Part shown: piece by piece, positions 27,313-36,201 of the stretch
Layout: each line of letters begins with the position of its first letter
Position numbering within the stretch: the first letter of the stretch is position 1
NCBI GenBank assembly: GCA_020724945.1
Contig: DYFX01000003.1
Span: forward strand, 1 to 36,223
Source: Candidatus Paceibacter sp.
GTDB lineage: Bacteria > Patescibacteriota > Patescibacteriia > SG8-24 > DYFX01
Direction: 5' to 3'
DNA length: 36,223 bases
Made by a program: the position numbers and the translations under genes
Notes under the pieces: model-generated
What the model was told of the DNA's origin: nothing
Database searches by the model: none
Seen by the model: only the letters and a program-made list of their open reading frames with translations

Positions 27313-28842
27313 CTAGCGCGCGTATTCGATCGCGCGCATCTCGCGGATGACGTTGATCTTGATCTCGCCGGGGTACTGGAGCTCCTGCTCGCACTTCTTG
27401 GCGATGTCCTTGGCGAGCTGCCAGGCGCCGAGGTCGTCGATGCGCTGGGGGGAGACGAAGACGCGGATCTCGCGGCCGGCCTGGATGGCGTAGGCGCGGT
27501 CGACGGCTTCGAAGGAGGTGGCGACCTTCTCGAGGTCCTCGAGGCGCCGGACATAGTTCTCGAGCGTGTCCTTGCGGGCGCCGGGGCGCGATCCGGAGAT
27601 GGCGTCGGCGGCCTTGCAGAGGTAGCCCTCGATGTTGCGCGGCCGGTCCTCGTGGTGCGAGAGCGAGTGGTAGGCGATCTCCTCGGGGAAGCCGAACTTC
27701 TTCATGATGTTGTAGCCGATCTCCGGGTGGGCGCCGGGGACATCATGGTCGACGGCCTTGCCGACATCGTGGAAGAGCCCGCCCTTGAGCAGGACCGCGG
27801 CGTCGGCGCCGACTTCCTTGGCGAGGAAGTTGCCGATCAGCGCGACCTCGATGGAGTGGCGCAGGACATTCTGGCCGTAGGAGGTGCGGTACTTCAGGCG
27901 GCCGAGGATGGAGATGAGCTTGGGGTCGACCGAGCCCAGCGGGATGCCGCACTCGATCATGGCGTCCTCGCCGGCCTTCTTGATGTCGAGCGCGAGCGTG
28001 CGCTTGGCCTCCTCGATGGCCTCCTCGATCTTGGTCGGCTGGATGCGGCCGTCCTTGATGAGGCTCTCGAGCGCGAGGCGGGCGACCTGGCGGCGGATGG
28101 GGGAGAAGCCGGAGACCGTGATGGCGTTCGGCGTGTCGTCGACGATGATCTCGGTGCCGGTCAGCTGCTCGAGCGACTTGATGTTGCGGCCCTCCTTGCC
28201 GATGATGCGGCCCTTCATGTCGTCGGAGGGGAGCTGGACCTGGGTCGTGGTCGTCTCGGCGCAGTGCGAGGAGGCGACGCGGGAGATGACGGCGGAGAGG
28301 ATGTTGCGGGCCTTCGTCTCGTACTCGTCGGTGCCGGCGCGCTCGATCTTGCGGATGCGCGAGAGGATCTCGTCCTGGGCCTCGTCCTCGATGGCCTTGA
28401 AGAGCTGCTCCTTGGCGACTTCGCGGGGGAGTTCGGCGACCTTCTCGAGCTTCTCGCGCATGTCCGCCTTGAGCCGCTCGATCTCGGCCTTGGCGGCCTC
28501 GATCTCCTTGGCATGCTCGTCGCTCTTCCGGGTCTTCTCCTGGAGCTCGAGAAGCTGCTTGTCGAACATCGATTCGCGCTTCTCGAGGCGCTGCTGGACG
28601 GCGTTCAGCTCCTTGCGGCGCTCGGCCTCGTCGCGCTTGGCCTCGTCGAGCATCTGGACGGACTTCTTCTTGGCCTGGAGCTCGATCTCCTGGGCCTTGG
28701 CCTTGGCGTCGTTCACGGTCGCCTCGGCCTTGGCTTCGGCGGACGCGATCTTGTCGGCGGTGACTTTCTTTTGGATGTAATAGCCGGCGCCCAGACCGAC
28801 CGCCAAGGCGGCCAGGGCGAGGAGCAACAACGGGACGGACAT
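27313..28842 (-). CDS. rny: Ribonuclease Y
   Basis: 509 residues, full length. An N-terminal membrane anchor (about 3-22) is followed by a long charged coiled coil (about 35-200), a KH domain with IIGKEGRNIKSLEQLTG near 212-228, and an HD domain with the HDVGKAVDHD motif near 355-364. It is the membrane-bound endoribonuclease that begins mRNA decay in bacteria lacking RNase E. It leads the rny-ymdB-hup operon. A hairpin followed by CGGCTTTTCG lies in the leader. There is no Shine-Dalgarno; the start context is ccctATG. Confidence 0.96.
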   Translation of the reverse strand: MSVPLLLLALAALAVGLGAGYYIQKKVTADKIASAEAKAEATVNDAKAKAQEIELQAKKKSVQMLDEAKRDEAERRKELNAVQQRLEKRESMFDKQLLELQEKTRKSDEHAKEIEAAKAEIERLKADMREKLEKVAELPREVAKEQLFKAIEDEAQDEILSRIRKIERAGTDEYETKARNILSAVISRVASSHCAETTTTQVQLPSDDMKGRIIGKEGRNIKSLEQLTGTEIIVDDTPNAITVSGFSPIRRQVARLALESLIKDGRIQPTKIEEAIEEAKRTLALDIKKAGEDAMIECGIPLGSVDPKLISILGRLKYRTSYGQNVLRHSIEVALIGNFLAKEVGADAAVLLKGGLFHDVGKAVDHDVPGAHPEIGYNIMKKFGFPEEIAYHSLSHHEDRPRNIEGYLCKAADAISGSRPGARKDTLENYVRRLEDLEKVATSFEAVDRAYAIQAGREIRVFVSPQRIDDLGAWQLAKDIAKKCEQELQYPGEIKINVIREMRAIEYAR

Positions 28843-28885
28843 AGGGTGATAGTCCGTCGCTCCGATCCTGGTTGTTCGAGCGTCG

Positions 28886-28910
28886 AAAAGCCGGAAAGCC
28901 TTAGGCTTTC
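28886..28910 (-). promoter_or_regulatory. Terminator-like hairpin in the rny leader
   Basis: On the minus strand: GAAAGCC (28910-28904), loop TAA, GGCTTTC (28900-28894), then CGGCTTTTCG. It resembles the typA leader hairpin. RNase Y is known to be autoregulated in some bacteria, so a self-cleavage or attenuation site is possible. Only a weak promoter candidate (TTGCCC at 28957-28952) lies upstream. Confidence 0.4.
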
Positions 28911-29069
28911 TTCTGTGCGCGCGCGGATTCTCTCATTTCTACCGGAAACTGGGGCAAAAGTCGCATGGGGGTGGGGCGCAGCTCTTCGGGCTCAACCGGG
29001 ACGGAACGAGCGGATCGCTAATGATGAACTGGTTCGACCATATCACGGGGAGGTGCCTCCGGCAAGGTG

Positions 29070-29075
29070 TATACT
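29070..29075 (+). promoter_or_regulatory. -10 box of GT-C-like gene
   Basis: TATACT. ATG 29085 is 9 nt and ATG 29082 is 6 nt beyond it. No clear -35. The spacing fits a leaderless start at one of the two ATG codons. The 28843-29069 gap otherwise holds only the rny leader. Confidence 0.5.
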
Positions 29076-29081
29076 GCCCCC

Positions 29082-30590
29082 ATGATGAAACGCCCGTATT
29101 CGCTGGTCTTCGCGCTTTCCGCCGCCTTTTTCGCGTGGATCCACTTCGTTCCGGGCTTCGGCGACCCCGACGCCTACTACCATCTGCGGATGACGCGCCT
29201 GACGATGGAGTCCGGGCCCGTCGCGGCCTTCCCGTGGCTGCCGCAGACCACGCTCGCCGACGCGTTCGCCGACCATCACTTCCTCTATCACATCGCGCTC
29301 GCGCCCTTCCTCGCCGCGTTCGGGGATTTCCACGGAGCGAAGATCGCCACGGTCGTCTTCGCGGCGCTCGCGGTCGTCGCCGTCGCATACCTCCTGAAGG
29401 GCTATGGCGTGCGGCGGCCGCATCTTTGGGCGCCGCTCCTGTTCTTCGCTCCGGGATTCGTCTTCCGGCTGCTGCTCACCAAGGCCACCGCGCTCGCGCT
29501 CGCCGCGCTCTGCCTCTTCCTCGTCGCGCTCCGGCGCCGGCATCGCGGCGCGGCGTTCGCGATCGCCTTCGCGTATGTCTGGCTGCATGGCGGGTGGCCG
29601 CTCCTTCTCGTGGCCGCTGCGATCGACGCGCTCGTGCGCCGCTCGGCGCGGATGTTCGTCGCGACCGCGCTCGGATCGGCGGCCGGACTCGTCCTGAACC
29701 CGTTCTTTCCGGCGAACCTCCTCTTCTACGGCGAGCAGATCCTGCAGATCGCCGTGCTCGGGCGCCCCGATCCCGCCGTGCTCGTCGGCGACGAGTGGTA
29801 TCCGCGCGAGTTCGCGACGATCTTCATCGGGAACATCGGCGCGTTCCTGCCGATGCTCGCCGCCGCGGCCGCCGCGGCCGCCGCCGTGCTGACCGGCGCG
29901 CGCCCGCGCCCCGTGCGCGTCGACCTGTCGCGGCGCTTCGACATGCTTTTCGCCGGATCGTTCGCCGCGATCCTGCTGCTCATGACGCTCCGCCAGGCGC
30001 GGCATCAGGAGTACCTCGTGCCGATGGCCCTCCTCGCCGGCGCGCTCGTCGCGGAGACGGCGCTCGCCGCCATCGACCTGCGCGCGCTCGCCGCGCGGGC
30101 GAAGGCGCGGTTCGGCCGCGCGGCCGTCCCGGCGACGGCGGCGCTCGTCGTGGCGTGCGCGGCCGCCGCCGTCTGGCTGCTCTGGATCCCGCGCCGTTCC
30201 TACGAGGATCGTCCGCCGGCGTCGCGGTACGCCGATGCCGGCGCTTGGGTGCGCGCACATGTGCCGGCGGGGGAGACGATCTTCCACGCGCGCTGGGACG
30301 ATTTCCCCCAGCTCTGGTACCGCTCTCCGGAGCATCGCTACATCGCCGGCCTCGACGCGCTCTTCTCCTACCGCAAGGATCCGGCGAAGTACTGGCTCTG
30401 GCGCGACATCGGCGAAGGCCGCCGCCGCGAAGGGCTGGCCGAGCTGATCGTCGAGGAGTTCGGCGCGCGGCATGTCTTCCTGCGCATGGGCCCCGACCCG
30501 CTCCGTTCGCTCATCAAAAAAGACCCGTCGTTCGAACGGGTCTACGCGGACATCGAGGCGGAGGTCTGGAGGATCAGAGACGCACGATGA
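29082..30590 (+). CDS. GT-C-fold-like integral membrane glycosyltransferase
   Basis: 502 residues with about nine to ten hydrophobic helices over residues 1-365 and a soluble C-terminal domain of about 130 residues. After the first helix comes GDPDAYYHLR (near 26-35), resembling the D-x-D/E-type acidic motif in the first outer loop of STT3/PMT-like GT-C enzymes, and then FADHHFLYHI. The C-terminal domain has FHARWDDFPQLWYRSP. GT-C enzymes move sugars from lipid carriers to proteins or lipids on the outer membrane face. Substrate is unknown; the WWDYG motif of true STT3 is not seen. The 3' end overlaps the converging gene at 30574 by 17 bp. A GTG at 29067 is rejected because it lies upstream of the -10. 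Confidence 0.7.
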   Translation: MMKRPYSLVFALSAAFFAWIHFVPGFGDPDAYYHLRMTRLTMESGPVAAFPWLPQTTLADAFADHHFLYHIALAPFLAAFGDFHGAKIATVVFAALAVVAVAYLLKGYGVRRPHLWAPLLFFAPGFVFRLLLTKATALALAALCLFLVALRRRHRGAAFAIAFAYVWLHGGWPLLLVAAAIDALVRRSARMFVATALGSAAGLVLNPFFPANLLFYGEQILQIAVLGRPDPAVLVGDEWYPREFATIFIGNIGAFLPMLAAAAAAAAAVLTGARPRPVRVDLSRRFDMLFAGSFAAILLLMTLRQARHQEYLVPMALLAGALVAETALAAIDLRALAARAKARFGRAAVPATAALVVACAAAAVWLLWIPRRSYEDRPPASRYADAGAWVRAHVPAGETIFHARWDDFPQLWYRSPEHRYIAGLDALFSYRKDPAKYWLWRDIGEGRRREGLAELIVEEFGARHVFLRMGPDPLRSLIKKDPSFERVYADIEAEVWRIRDAR

Positions 30591-30960
30591 GCGTCACGAC
30601 GCCGGAGCGGCGCGCCTCGTCGTGCCAGCGCCAGGCGCGCTCGCAGTCGAGGCCGCGCATGGCCAGGTAGCCGGCGCAACAACCCCAGACGGCGGCCGCC
30701 ACATCGGCGGAAAGGTCGTCGTCCTTGGTGTCGACGAGATCGATCGTCGCGCGGTCGGCGCCGTCGAGGACCGCGTCGCGCAGGCCATCGAACACGCGAT
30801 CGAGGTAGGGGACGGCGAAACCGTTCCCCGCCTTCTCGAACTCCGCGGGCGCGTCGTCGCGCAGGGGCTTGAGGTGAAGCTCGACTTCCTTGGCGAGCTT
30901 GGCGCGGACCGATCGGCAGCCGTTGCGGATGCCCGTGAGCGTCGTGCGGATCTGCGGCAT
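30574..30960 (-). CDS. Hypothetical protein, 128 residues
   Basis: AAGGAG lies upstream of the ATG and a good promoter precedes it. No family is recognised. The protein is alpha-helical in appearance: a basic N-terminal helix (RNGCRSVRAKLAKEVELHL), a middle section rich in Asp, and a C-terminal hydrophobic helix-like region (DVAAAVWGCCAGYLAM) that is too short and polar to be a clear membrane segment. The 3' end overlaps the GT-C-like gene by 17 bp on the other strand, with no terminator between them. The -35 of its promoter touches the truB stop codon. Confidence 0.6.
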   Translation of the reverse strand: MPQIRTTLTGIRNGCRSVRAKLAKEVELHLKPLRDDAPAEFEKAGNGFAVPYLDRVFDGLRDAVLDGADRATIDLVDTKDDDLSADVAAAVWGCCAGYLAMRGLDCERAWRWHDEARRSGVVTLIVRL

Positions 30961-31004
30961 GAAGGATCTCCTTGTCGTCCGGGTGATCCGGAAAGCGACG
31001 CAGG

Positions 31005-31033
31005 AGCGTAGCAGGGATCCGCCGCCGCGTCAA
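31005..31033 (-). promoter_or_regulatory. Promoter for gene at 30960
   Basis: On the minus strand: TTGACG (31033-31028), 17-bp spacer, TACGCT (31010-31005). It abuts the truB stop codon (31036-31034). Confidence 0.7.
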
Positions 31034-31699
31034 TCAGGGCGTGAAGAGGCGTTCCGGCGCGACGCCTTCTTTCGTCACCGCGTCCTTCACGTCGAAGCTC
31101 CCGATGCGCGTGCGCCGCAGTTCCTCCAGGTACGCGCCGCAGCCGAGCGCCCTGCCGATGTCGTCTGCGAGCGCGCGGATGTAGGTGCCGCTCGAGACGC
31201 GCGTGCGGATCTTGGCGATGGGCCAGGCGTAGTCGGCGAGCGAGAGCTCGTGGATCGTCACGCGGACGGGTTTCCGCTCGATTTCCTTCCCCTCGCGCGC
31301 CAGTTCATACAATTTCTTGCCGCCGACCTTCTTGGCGGAGTACATCGGCGGCACTTGGTCGATCTCGCCGCGGAACTTTTCCAGCGCGGCTTCGAACGCC
31401 TCGCGGGAAACCGGCGCGCAATCCTTTCGTTCGGTGACGGCGCCCGTGCGGTCCATCGTGTCGCTCGTCGCGCCGAGGCGGAGCGTCGCTTCGTAGGTTT
31501 TGTCGAGGCCGACGAACCGGGAAATCTCCTTCGTCATCTTCCCGACGGCCAGGATGAGGAGTCCTGAAGCGAACGGATCGAGCGTTCCCGCGTGGCCGAT
31601 CTTCCGGGTGCGCAAAACGCGCCGCGCGGCGTCGACGATGTCGTGCGAGGTCGGGCCGACGGGCTTGTCGATCAGCAGGAATCCGGAGGGGGCGTCCAT
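31034..31699 (-). CDS. truB: tRNA pseudouridine-55 synthase, short form
   Basis: 221 residues. The N-terminus FLLIDKPVGPTSHDIV and the catalytic segment HAGTLDPFASGLL (Asp near residue 41) define TruB, which makes pseudouridine 55 in the T loop of tRNAs; both tRNAs here carry the TTCGA target. The protein stops right after the catalytic domain (TRIGSFDVKDAVT...), so the C-terminal PUA domain of the roughly 310-residue E. coli type is absent. This shortened form is common in reduced genomes. No Shine-Dalgarno; the start context is acctATG. It is divergent from the gene at 31772. Confidence 0.94.
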   Translation of the reverse strand: MDAPSGFLLIDKPVGPTSHDIVDAARRVLRTRKIGHAGTLDPFASGLLILAVGKMTKEISRFVGLDKTYEATLRLGATSDTMDRTGAVTERKDCAPVSREAFEAALEKFRGEIDQVPPMYSAKKVGGKKLYELAREGKEIERKPVRVTIHELSLADYAWPIAKIRTRVSSGTYIRALADDIGRALGCGAYLEELRRTRIGSFDVKDAVTKEGVAPERLFTP

Positions 31700-31702
31700 A
31701 GG

Positions 31703-31730
31703 TTGACAATCTGGGATTTCGTGCTAGGTT
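31703..31730 (+). promoter_or_regulatory. Promoter for gene at 31772
   Basis: TTGACA (31703-31708), 16-bp spacer, TAGGTT (31725-31730). It lies 3 bp from the truB start codon on the opposite strand, so the two units may interfere with each other. Confidence 0.7.
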
Positions 31731-31771
31731 GAGCTTAGTCCGCCCCGCCCTTTCAGACAACAGGAGGCCCC

Positions 31772-32662
31772 ATGAGTTCCGAGGAGAACAAGAAGCCTCC
31801 CGGCAACGGGGGGCCGCGCGTGCTCGGCGACGCGCCGGACGACGCTTGCGAGATCGTGATCGACTGCGAACCGCCCGCGCTCATGCTCACCTCGAAGGCC
31901 AAGCAGGCCCACGAGGAGCTGCGCGACATCATGCGCGAGCGGAAGGACCGCTGGTTCACCGCCTTCGCGCGGAATCTCGCCCGCAACGGCAAGAAGCTCC
32001 CGCGCATCATCGTGCATGTCGTGACCGGCGGCGTCGTGACCATCGCGGTCACGGCCGCGACCGGCGACCCCGTGACCGGCCTGGCCGCCGGCACGGCGGT
32101 CGGCGTCACCGGTCCGCCGGCGCTCTCGACCACGCGCCTGCGCCGCAGCCGCCTCGCCGAGCACCGCCGTTCCTACCCCGATGTCCCGGAGTTCCACGAT
32201 CTCTGGGCGGTCACCGCCTACGAGTTTTGCCTCATCGTCCGCGGCTACGAGCTGCGACAGCAGGCCATCCACCGCCTCCGCAAGCTCGCGCGCCAGTTCC
32301 GGCATGACGAGCGGCGGGCCGCCGCGGCGCTCCGCACGGCCGACGGGTTCGCGAACTTGCTGTGCGGCTATTACGCCGACCTGGTCGAGATCGATCGCGT
32401 GCTCCTCGAGTATCAGGACGATTCCATCGAACGGTACGCCGACGAGGAAGGCCAGGCCGCCATCCGGCAGATCCAGCCCTTGAAGGAAGGACAGTACGAC
32501 TGGCTCATCCTCGAGCCGGAAGTCATCGTCCCCGGCAAGGAGCAGGAGCTGCTCGAGCGCGACCTCCAGGAGATCGCGAGCTACCGCGACATGGCCGATG
32601 CCATCGACCCGTACGAGGCCATGCGCCGCGAACAGGAAGAGCACGAAGGTTCCGAAGACTGA
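31772..32662 (+). CDS. Hypothetical protein with central hydrophobic segment
   Basis: 296 residues; ACAGGAGG precedes ATG 31772. No family is recognised. An acidic, Pro-rich N-terminus (1-35) is followed by a charged helix (41-75), a Val/Ala/Gly/Thr-rich hydrophobic segment at about 79-115 that could form a membrane hairpin, then a long Arg/Glu-rich helical region to the end with a very acidic tail. This layout could belong to a membrane-bound coiled-coil scaffold, but nothing specific is known. It is monocistronic, with a good promoter and a strong terminator. Confidence 0.6.
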   Translation: MSSEENKKPPGNGGPRVLGDAPDDACEIVIDCEPPALMLTSKAKQAHEELRDIMRERKDRWFTAFARNLARNGKKLPRIIVHVVTGGVVTIAVTAATGDPVTGLAAGTAVGVTGPPALSTTRLRRSRLAEHRRSYPDVPEFHDLWAVTAYEFCLIVRGYELRQQAIHRLRKLARQFRHDERRAAAALRTADGFANLLCGYYADLVEIDRVLLEYQDDSIERYADEEGQAAIRQIQPLKEGQYDWLILEPEVIVPGKEQELLERDLQEIASYRDMADAIDPYEAMRREQEEHEGSED

Positions 32663-32663
32663 C

Positions 32664-32694
32664 CCCCGCCCGCGGCGCCGCGGCGGGGCTTTTT
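32664..32694 (+). terminator. Intrinsic terminator after gene at 31772
   Basis: CCCCGC (32664-32669) with GCGGGG (32683-32688), extended by an internal GC palindrome, then CTTTTT. The infB -35 begins 3 bp after the T-tract. Confidence 0.85.
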
Positions 32695-32696
32695 CA

Positions 32697-32725
32697 TTGA
32701 CAGATATGCGGAAGTCCCGTATCCT
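32697..32725 (+). promoter_or_regulatory. infB promoter
   Basis: TTGACA (32697-32702), 17-bp spacer, TATCCT (32720-32725). ATG 32735 is 9 nt beyond the -10, so the mRNA leader should be about 0-3 nt. Confidence 0.85.
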
Positions 32726-32734
32726 CCGACATAC

Positions 32735-34756
32735 ATGAACATCACCGAAATCGCGCGCCGCCTGCGCGTCACGCCCGACGAACTCCGCGAGAAGCTCCCG
32801 ACCCTCGGGTTCGACATCGGGCGCAAGGCGATCAAAGTCGATCATCGCGAGGCCGAGCGCATCATCCGCCGCTGGCAGGAGAACGCCTGGAAGCAGAAAC
32901 AGCTGGCCGACGAGAAGGCCAAGATGGAACTGCGCCGCAAGATCCAGGCCGGCGAAGTCACGGCCGACCGCAAGATCCAGATCCCGCCGTCCATCACCGT
33001 CCGCGAGCTGGCCGACAAGCTCCAGCGCCCCGTCACGGATGTCATCCGCGAACTGATGAAGGGCGGCATCTTGGCGTCCATCAACGAACGCGTCGACTTC
33101 GACACGGCCGCCATCATCGCCGAGGATCTCGGCTACCAGGCCGTGAAGCAGGACGAGGGGCAGAAGGAAGAGACCGTCTCCTCCGCGCTCGACCAGCTCA
33201 AGGAAGCCGTCCTCTCGGAGGACGACGGGAAGCTGCAGCCGCGTCCGCCGGTCGTCGTCGTCATGGGCCATGTCGACCACGGCAAGACGACGCTGCTCGA
33301 CGCCATCCGCGCCACCGCCGTCGCCACGGGCGAGTCCGGCGGCATCACCCAGCACATCGGCGCCTATCAGGCCGTGAAGAACGGGCGCTCCATCACCTTC
33401 ATCGACACCCCGGGCCATGAGGCCTTCACCATGATGCGCTCGCGCGGCGCCCGCGTCGCCGATGTCGCCATCCTGGTCGTCGCCGCCGACGACGGCGTCC
33501 AGCCGCAGACGGTCGAAGTCGTCCGCATCATCGAGGCGGCCAAGCTCCCGTATGTCGTCGCCATCAACAAGATGGACAAGGAAGGCGCCAACCCCGACCA
33601 GGTCAAGCGCCAGCTTTCCGATCTCGGCATGATTCCCGAGGACTGGGGCGGCAAGACCGTCATGGTCCCGATTTCCGCGAAATCGAACACCGGCATCGAC
33701 GGCCTGCTCGACACCATCCTGCTCGTGGCCGACATCGAGAAGGACAAGATCCGCGCGAACCCCGACCGCCGCGCCATCGGCACCATCATCGAGTCGCATG
33801 TCGACAAGGGCGAAGGCCCCGTCGCGACCGTCCTCATCCAGGGCGGCACCTTGAAGCGCAACGACATCCTCGGCATCGGCGGCGTGAACTACGGCCGCGT
33901 CCGCGCCATGAAGGACTGGACGGGCAAGCTCGTCGACGAGGCGCCGCCGGGCATGCCGGCCAAGATCCTCGGCTTCAAGCTCGCGCCGACGGTCGGCGAT
34001 GTCATGGAGGTCCCGGAACGCCCCCAGGATCTCAAGGACTGGAAGGAGATCAAGCACGCGCAGAGCTCCACCCAGCCGACCGTCTCCGGCTCGTCCTCGC
34101 CCTCCGCTTCCGGCGACGAGGGTTCCGCCAAGGAGAAGGACTGGGTCAATGTCATCGTCCGCGCCGACGTGCTCGGCTCGCTGGAAGCCATCCTCGGCGC
34201 GCTCGAGCGCATGACGCATCCCGATGTCGGCGTGCGCATCGTCGGCAAGGGCCTCGGCAATGTCAGCGACTCCGACATCCTCGCGGCCGAATCGAACGGC
34301 GCGCTCGTCCTCGCCTTCCATGTCAACCCGACATCGAGCGCGGCCGCCCTGGCGCGCGACAAGGACATCCCCGTCCGCCAGTACAAGGTCATCTACGACC
34401 TCCTCGACGACGTGAAGGAGGAACTGAAGAAGAAACTCAAGGCGGAAGTCATCCGCACCGACCTCGGCAAGCTCGAGATCAAGGGCGTGTTCCGTTCCGG
34501 CAAGGACGGCCAGATCGTCGGCGGCGTCTGCACCGACGGAAAGGTCATCCGCGGCGCGCTCGCCCAGGTCTTCCGCGCGGGCGTCCCGGTCGCCTCCGGC
34601 AAGATCGCCGACCTCCAGAGCCACAAGCAGTCCGTGGCGGAAGTCTACGGCGGCCAGGAATGCGGCATCCGCTTCGAAGGCCGCGGCCAGATCGAGCTCG
34701 GCGACATCCTGGAGATCTACAGCGAGGAGAAGCGCGAGAAACAGCTCGGCTTCTGA
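32735..34756 (+). CDS. infB: Translation initiation factor IF-2
   Basis: 673 residues against about 890 in E. coli; the long variable N-terminal region is reduced to one IF2_N-like helix domain (1-60) plus a linker. The G domain has G1 GHVDHGKTT (near 176-184), G2 [11 protein letters not shown]3 DTPGHEAF and G4 NKMD. Domains II, III and IV follow. A Ser/Glu-rich linker (about 443-470, [17 protein letters not shown]) separates domains II and III. IF2 brings initiator tRNA to the 30S subunit and is central to initiation on leaderless mRNA in other bacteria. Its own gene appears leaderless. Confidence 0.97.
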   Translation: MNITEIARRLRVTPDELREKLPTLGFDIGRKAIKVDHREAERIIRRWQENAWKQKQLADEKAKMELRRKIQAGEVTADRKIQIPPSITVRELADKLQRPVTDVIRELMKGGILASINERVDFDTAAIIAEDLGYQAVKQDEGQKEETVSSALDQLKEAVLSEDDGKLQPRPPVVVVMGHVDHGKTTLLDAIRATAVATGESGGITQHIGAYQAVKNGRSITFIDTPGHEAFTMMRSRGARVADVAILVVAADDGVQPQTVEVVRIIEAAKLPYVVAINKMDKEGANPDQVKRQLSDLGMIPEDWGGKTVMVPISAKSNTGIDGLLDTILLVADIEKDKIRANPDRRAIGTIIESHVDKGEGPVATVLIQGGTLKRNDILGIGGVNYGRVRAMKDWTGKLVDEAPPGMPAKILGFKLAPTVGDVMEVPERPQDLKDWKEIKHAQSSTQPTVSGSSSPSASGDEGSAKEKDWVNVIVRADVLGSLEAILGALERMTHPDVGVRIVGKGLGNVSDSDILAAESNGALVLAFHVNPTSSAAALARDKDIPVRQYKVIYDLLDDVKEELKKKLKAEVIRTDLGKLEIKGVFRSGKDGQIVGGVCTDGKVIRGALAQVFRAGVPVASGKIADLQSHKQSVAEVYGGQECGIRFEGRGQIELGDILEIYSEEKREKQLGF

Positions 34757-34761
34757 CATGC

Positions 34762-34791
34762 GCGGACCGCCCTTCACGGGCGGTCCGCTTT
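34762..34791 (+). terminator. Intrinsic terminator after infB
   Basis: An 11-bp stem: 34762-34772 pairs with 34778-34788, loop TTCAC, then TTT and CGTC. The T-tract is short. Confidence 0.8.
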
Positions 34792-34801
34792 CGTCTACGA
34801 T
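34773..34801 (+). promoter_or_regulatory. Candidate promoter nested in terminator, for trxA
   Basis: TTCACG (34773-34778) in the terminator loop, 17-bp spacer, TACGAT (34796-34801). It would give a leader of about 80 nt; no other promoter is visible before trxA. Confidence 0.4.
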
Positions 34802-34887
34802 GGAGGCGCTTCGTCCCGCGAGCCCGACCGCCTGGCGGCGCGTCCGGCGGCGCCGACGACGGATCGACGCGAATTCAACCAACACCT

Positions 34888-35208
34888 ATGGAACTCGTCA
34901 TCACCGAAGAGAATTTCGAAAAGGAGGTCCTGAAGTCCGATGCGCCCGTGCTCGTCGACTTCTGGGCGCCCTGGTGCGGCCCCTGCAAGATCATGGGCCC
35001 GATCATCGAGGAGGTCGCCAAGGAGCTCGAAGGCAAGCCGGTCAAGATCGGGAAGATGAATGTCGACGACAACCCGGAGACGCCCGGGAAGTTCGGCATC
35101 ATGAGCATCCCGACCATCATCATCTTCAAGAACGGCGAGGCCGTGGAGCAGATGGTCGGCGTGCAGGCCAAGGAGAAACTGATCGAGAAACTCACCGCGC
35201 AGATGTAA
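34888..35208 (+). CDS. trxA: Thioredoxin
   Basis: 106 residues from ATG 34888, the standard size. The active site WCGPC is at 29-33, preceded by VLVDFWAP, and the cis-Pro is in the SIPTIIIF segment. It reduces protein disulfides in the cytoplasm with electrons from TrxB, whose gene follows 37 nt downstream. An earlier in-frame start is excluded since it would run through the infB terminator. No Shine-Dalgarno; the context is acctATG. A GC hairpin separates it from trxB. Confidence 0.96.
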   Translation: MELVITEENFEKEVLKSDAPVLVDFWAPWCGPCKIMGPIIEEVAKELEGKPVKIGKMNVDDNPETPGKFGIMSIPTIIIFKNGEAVEQMVGVQAKEKLIEKLTAQM

Positions 35209-35214
35209 GCGAGA

Positions 35215-35243
35215 GCCCGCCCGGACGGGCGGGCCTCTTCTTC
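35215..35243 (+). terminator. GC hairpin between trxA and trxB
   Basis: GCCCGCCC (35215-35222), loop GGAC, GGGCGGGC (35227-35234), then CTCTTCTTCC. The T-tract is interrupted by C, so it may be a partial terminator or an RNA stabiliser that lowers trxB relative to trxA. Confidence 0.6.
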
Positions 35244-35245
35244 CT

Positions 35246-36193
35246 ATGGAAAAGACCATCATCATCGGCGCCGGCCCGGCCGGCTACACCGCGGGCATCT
35301 ACGCCTCGCGCGCCAACCTGGAACCCCTGCTCTTCGCCGGCCCCCAGCCGGGCGGCCAGCTCACCACCACCACGGAGGTCGAGAACTGGCCAGGCGAGGA
35401 CAAGGGCGTGATGGGGCCCGAACTCGTGCTGAAGCTCAAGGCGCAGGCCGAGAAGTTCGGCACGCGCGTCGTCGAGGAGACCGTCACGGCCGTCGACTTT
35501 TCCGCCAAGCCGTACAAGGTCATGACGGACGCCGGCAAGACCTACGAGGCCGAGACCGTCATCGTCGCGACCGGCGCCTCCGCGCGCCGCCTCGGTCTCG
35601 AATCCGAGAAAGCGTTGTACGGTAAGGGCGTCTCCGCCTGCGCGACCTGCGACGGCTTCTTCTTCAAGAACAAGGAAGTGGTCGTGGTCGGCGGGGGAGA
35701 CTCCGCCATGGAGGAGGCCACCTTCCTCACCAAGTTCGCATCCAAGGTCACCATCTTGAACCGTACCGACAGGTACAAGGCGTCGGTCCCGCTGCTCGAG
35801 CGCGCCAAGGCCAACCCGAAGATCTCCTTCATCGAGAATGTCGAGGTCGCGGAGATCCTGGGCGTCGATGTCGGGCATGTCACCGGCGTGAAGCTGAAGG
35901 ACGCCAAGACCGGCGAGGTGTCGGAGCTGAAGGTCGACGGGGTCTTCGCCGCCATCGGCCATGTGCCCAACACCGAGTTCCTGAAGCCGTGGATCGAATG
36001 CGACAAGGTCGGCTATGTGGTCACCAAGGGCCCGGGCGATGTCACCACCAAGTACGAAGGCGTCTTCGTCTGCGGCGATGTCATGGACAGGCGCTACCGC
36101 CAGGCCATCACCGCCGCCGGCACCGGCTGCATGGCCGCGCTGGAAGCGGAACGCGTGCTGACGCACCGGAGCTTCGGCGCGAACAACGGCTGA
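35246..36193 (+). CDS. trxB: Thioredoxin reductase
   Basis: 315 residues, full length. The FAD-binding GAGPAG is at 8-13, the redox-active CATC at 132-135, the second nucleotide-binding GGGDSA at 149-154 and the C-terminal FAD motif VFVCGDVMD near 272-280. It passes electrons from a nicotinamide cofactor through FAD to thioredoxin. The NADPH-selecting motif HRRxxxR of the classic enzyme is NRTDRYK here (172-178), so cofactor use may differ. It is adjacent to trxA. No Shine-Dalgarno; the start comes directly after the hairpin and a C/T stretch. Confidence 0.95.
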   Translation: MEKTIIIGAGPAGYTAGIYASRANLEPLLFAGPQPGGQLTTTTEVENWPGEDKGVMGPELVLKLKAQAEKFGTRVVEETVTAVDFSAKPYKVMTDAGKTYEAETVIVATGASARRLGLESEKALYGKGVSACATCDGFFFKNKEVVVVGGGDSAMEEATFLTKFASKVTILNRTDRYKASVPLLERAKANPKISFIENVEVAEILGVDVGHVTGVKLKDAKTGEVSELKVDGVFAAIGHVPNTEFLKPWIECDKVGYVVTKGPGDVTTKYEGVFVCGDVMDRRYRQAITAAGTGCMAALEAERVLTHRSFGANNG

Positions 36194-36201
36194 ATCCCGA
36201 A

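Noticed and set aside
29862-29892. Run of GCC/GCG repeats, possible simple repeat or recombination site.
   Set aside because: It encodes an Ala-rich stretch within a membrane helix of the GT-C-like protein; explained by codon use and GC content.
31724-34885. Very long minus-strand open frame opposite the gene at 31772 and infB.
   Set aside because: It is antisense to infB with its near-consensus promoter; composition is biased and no motif is present.
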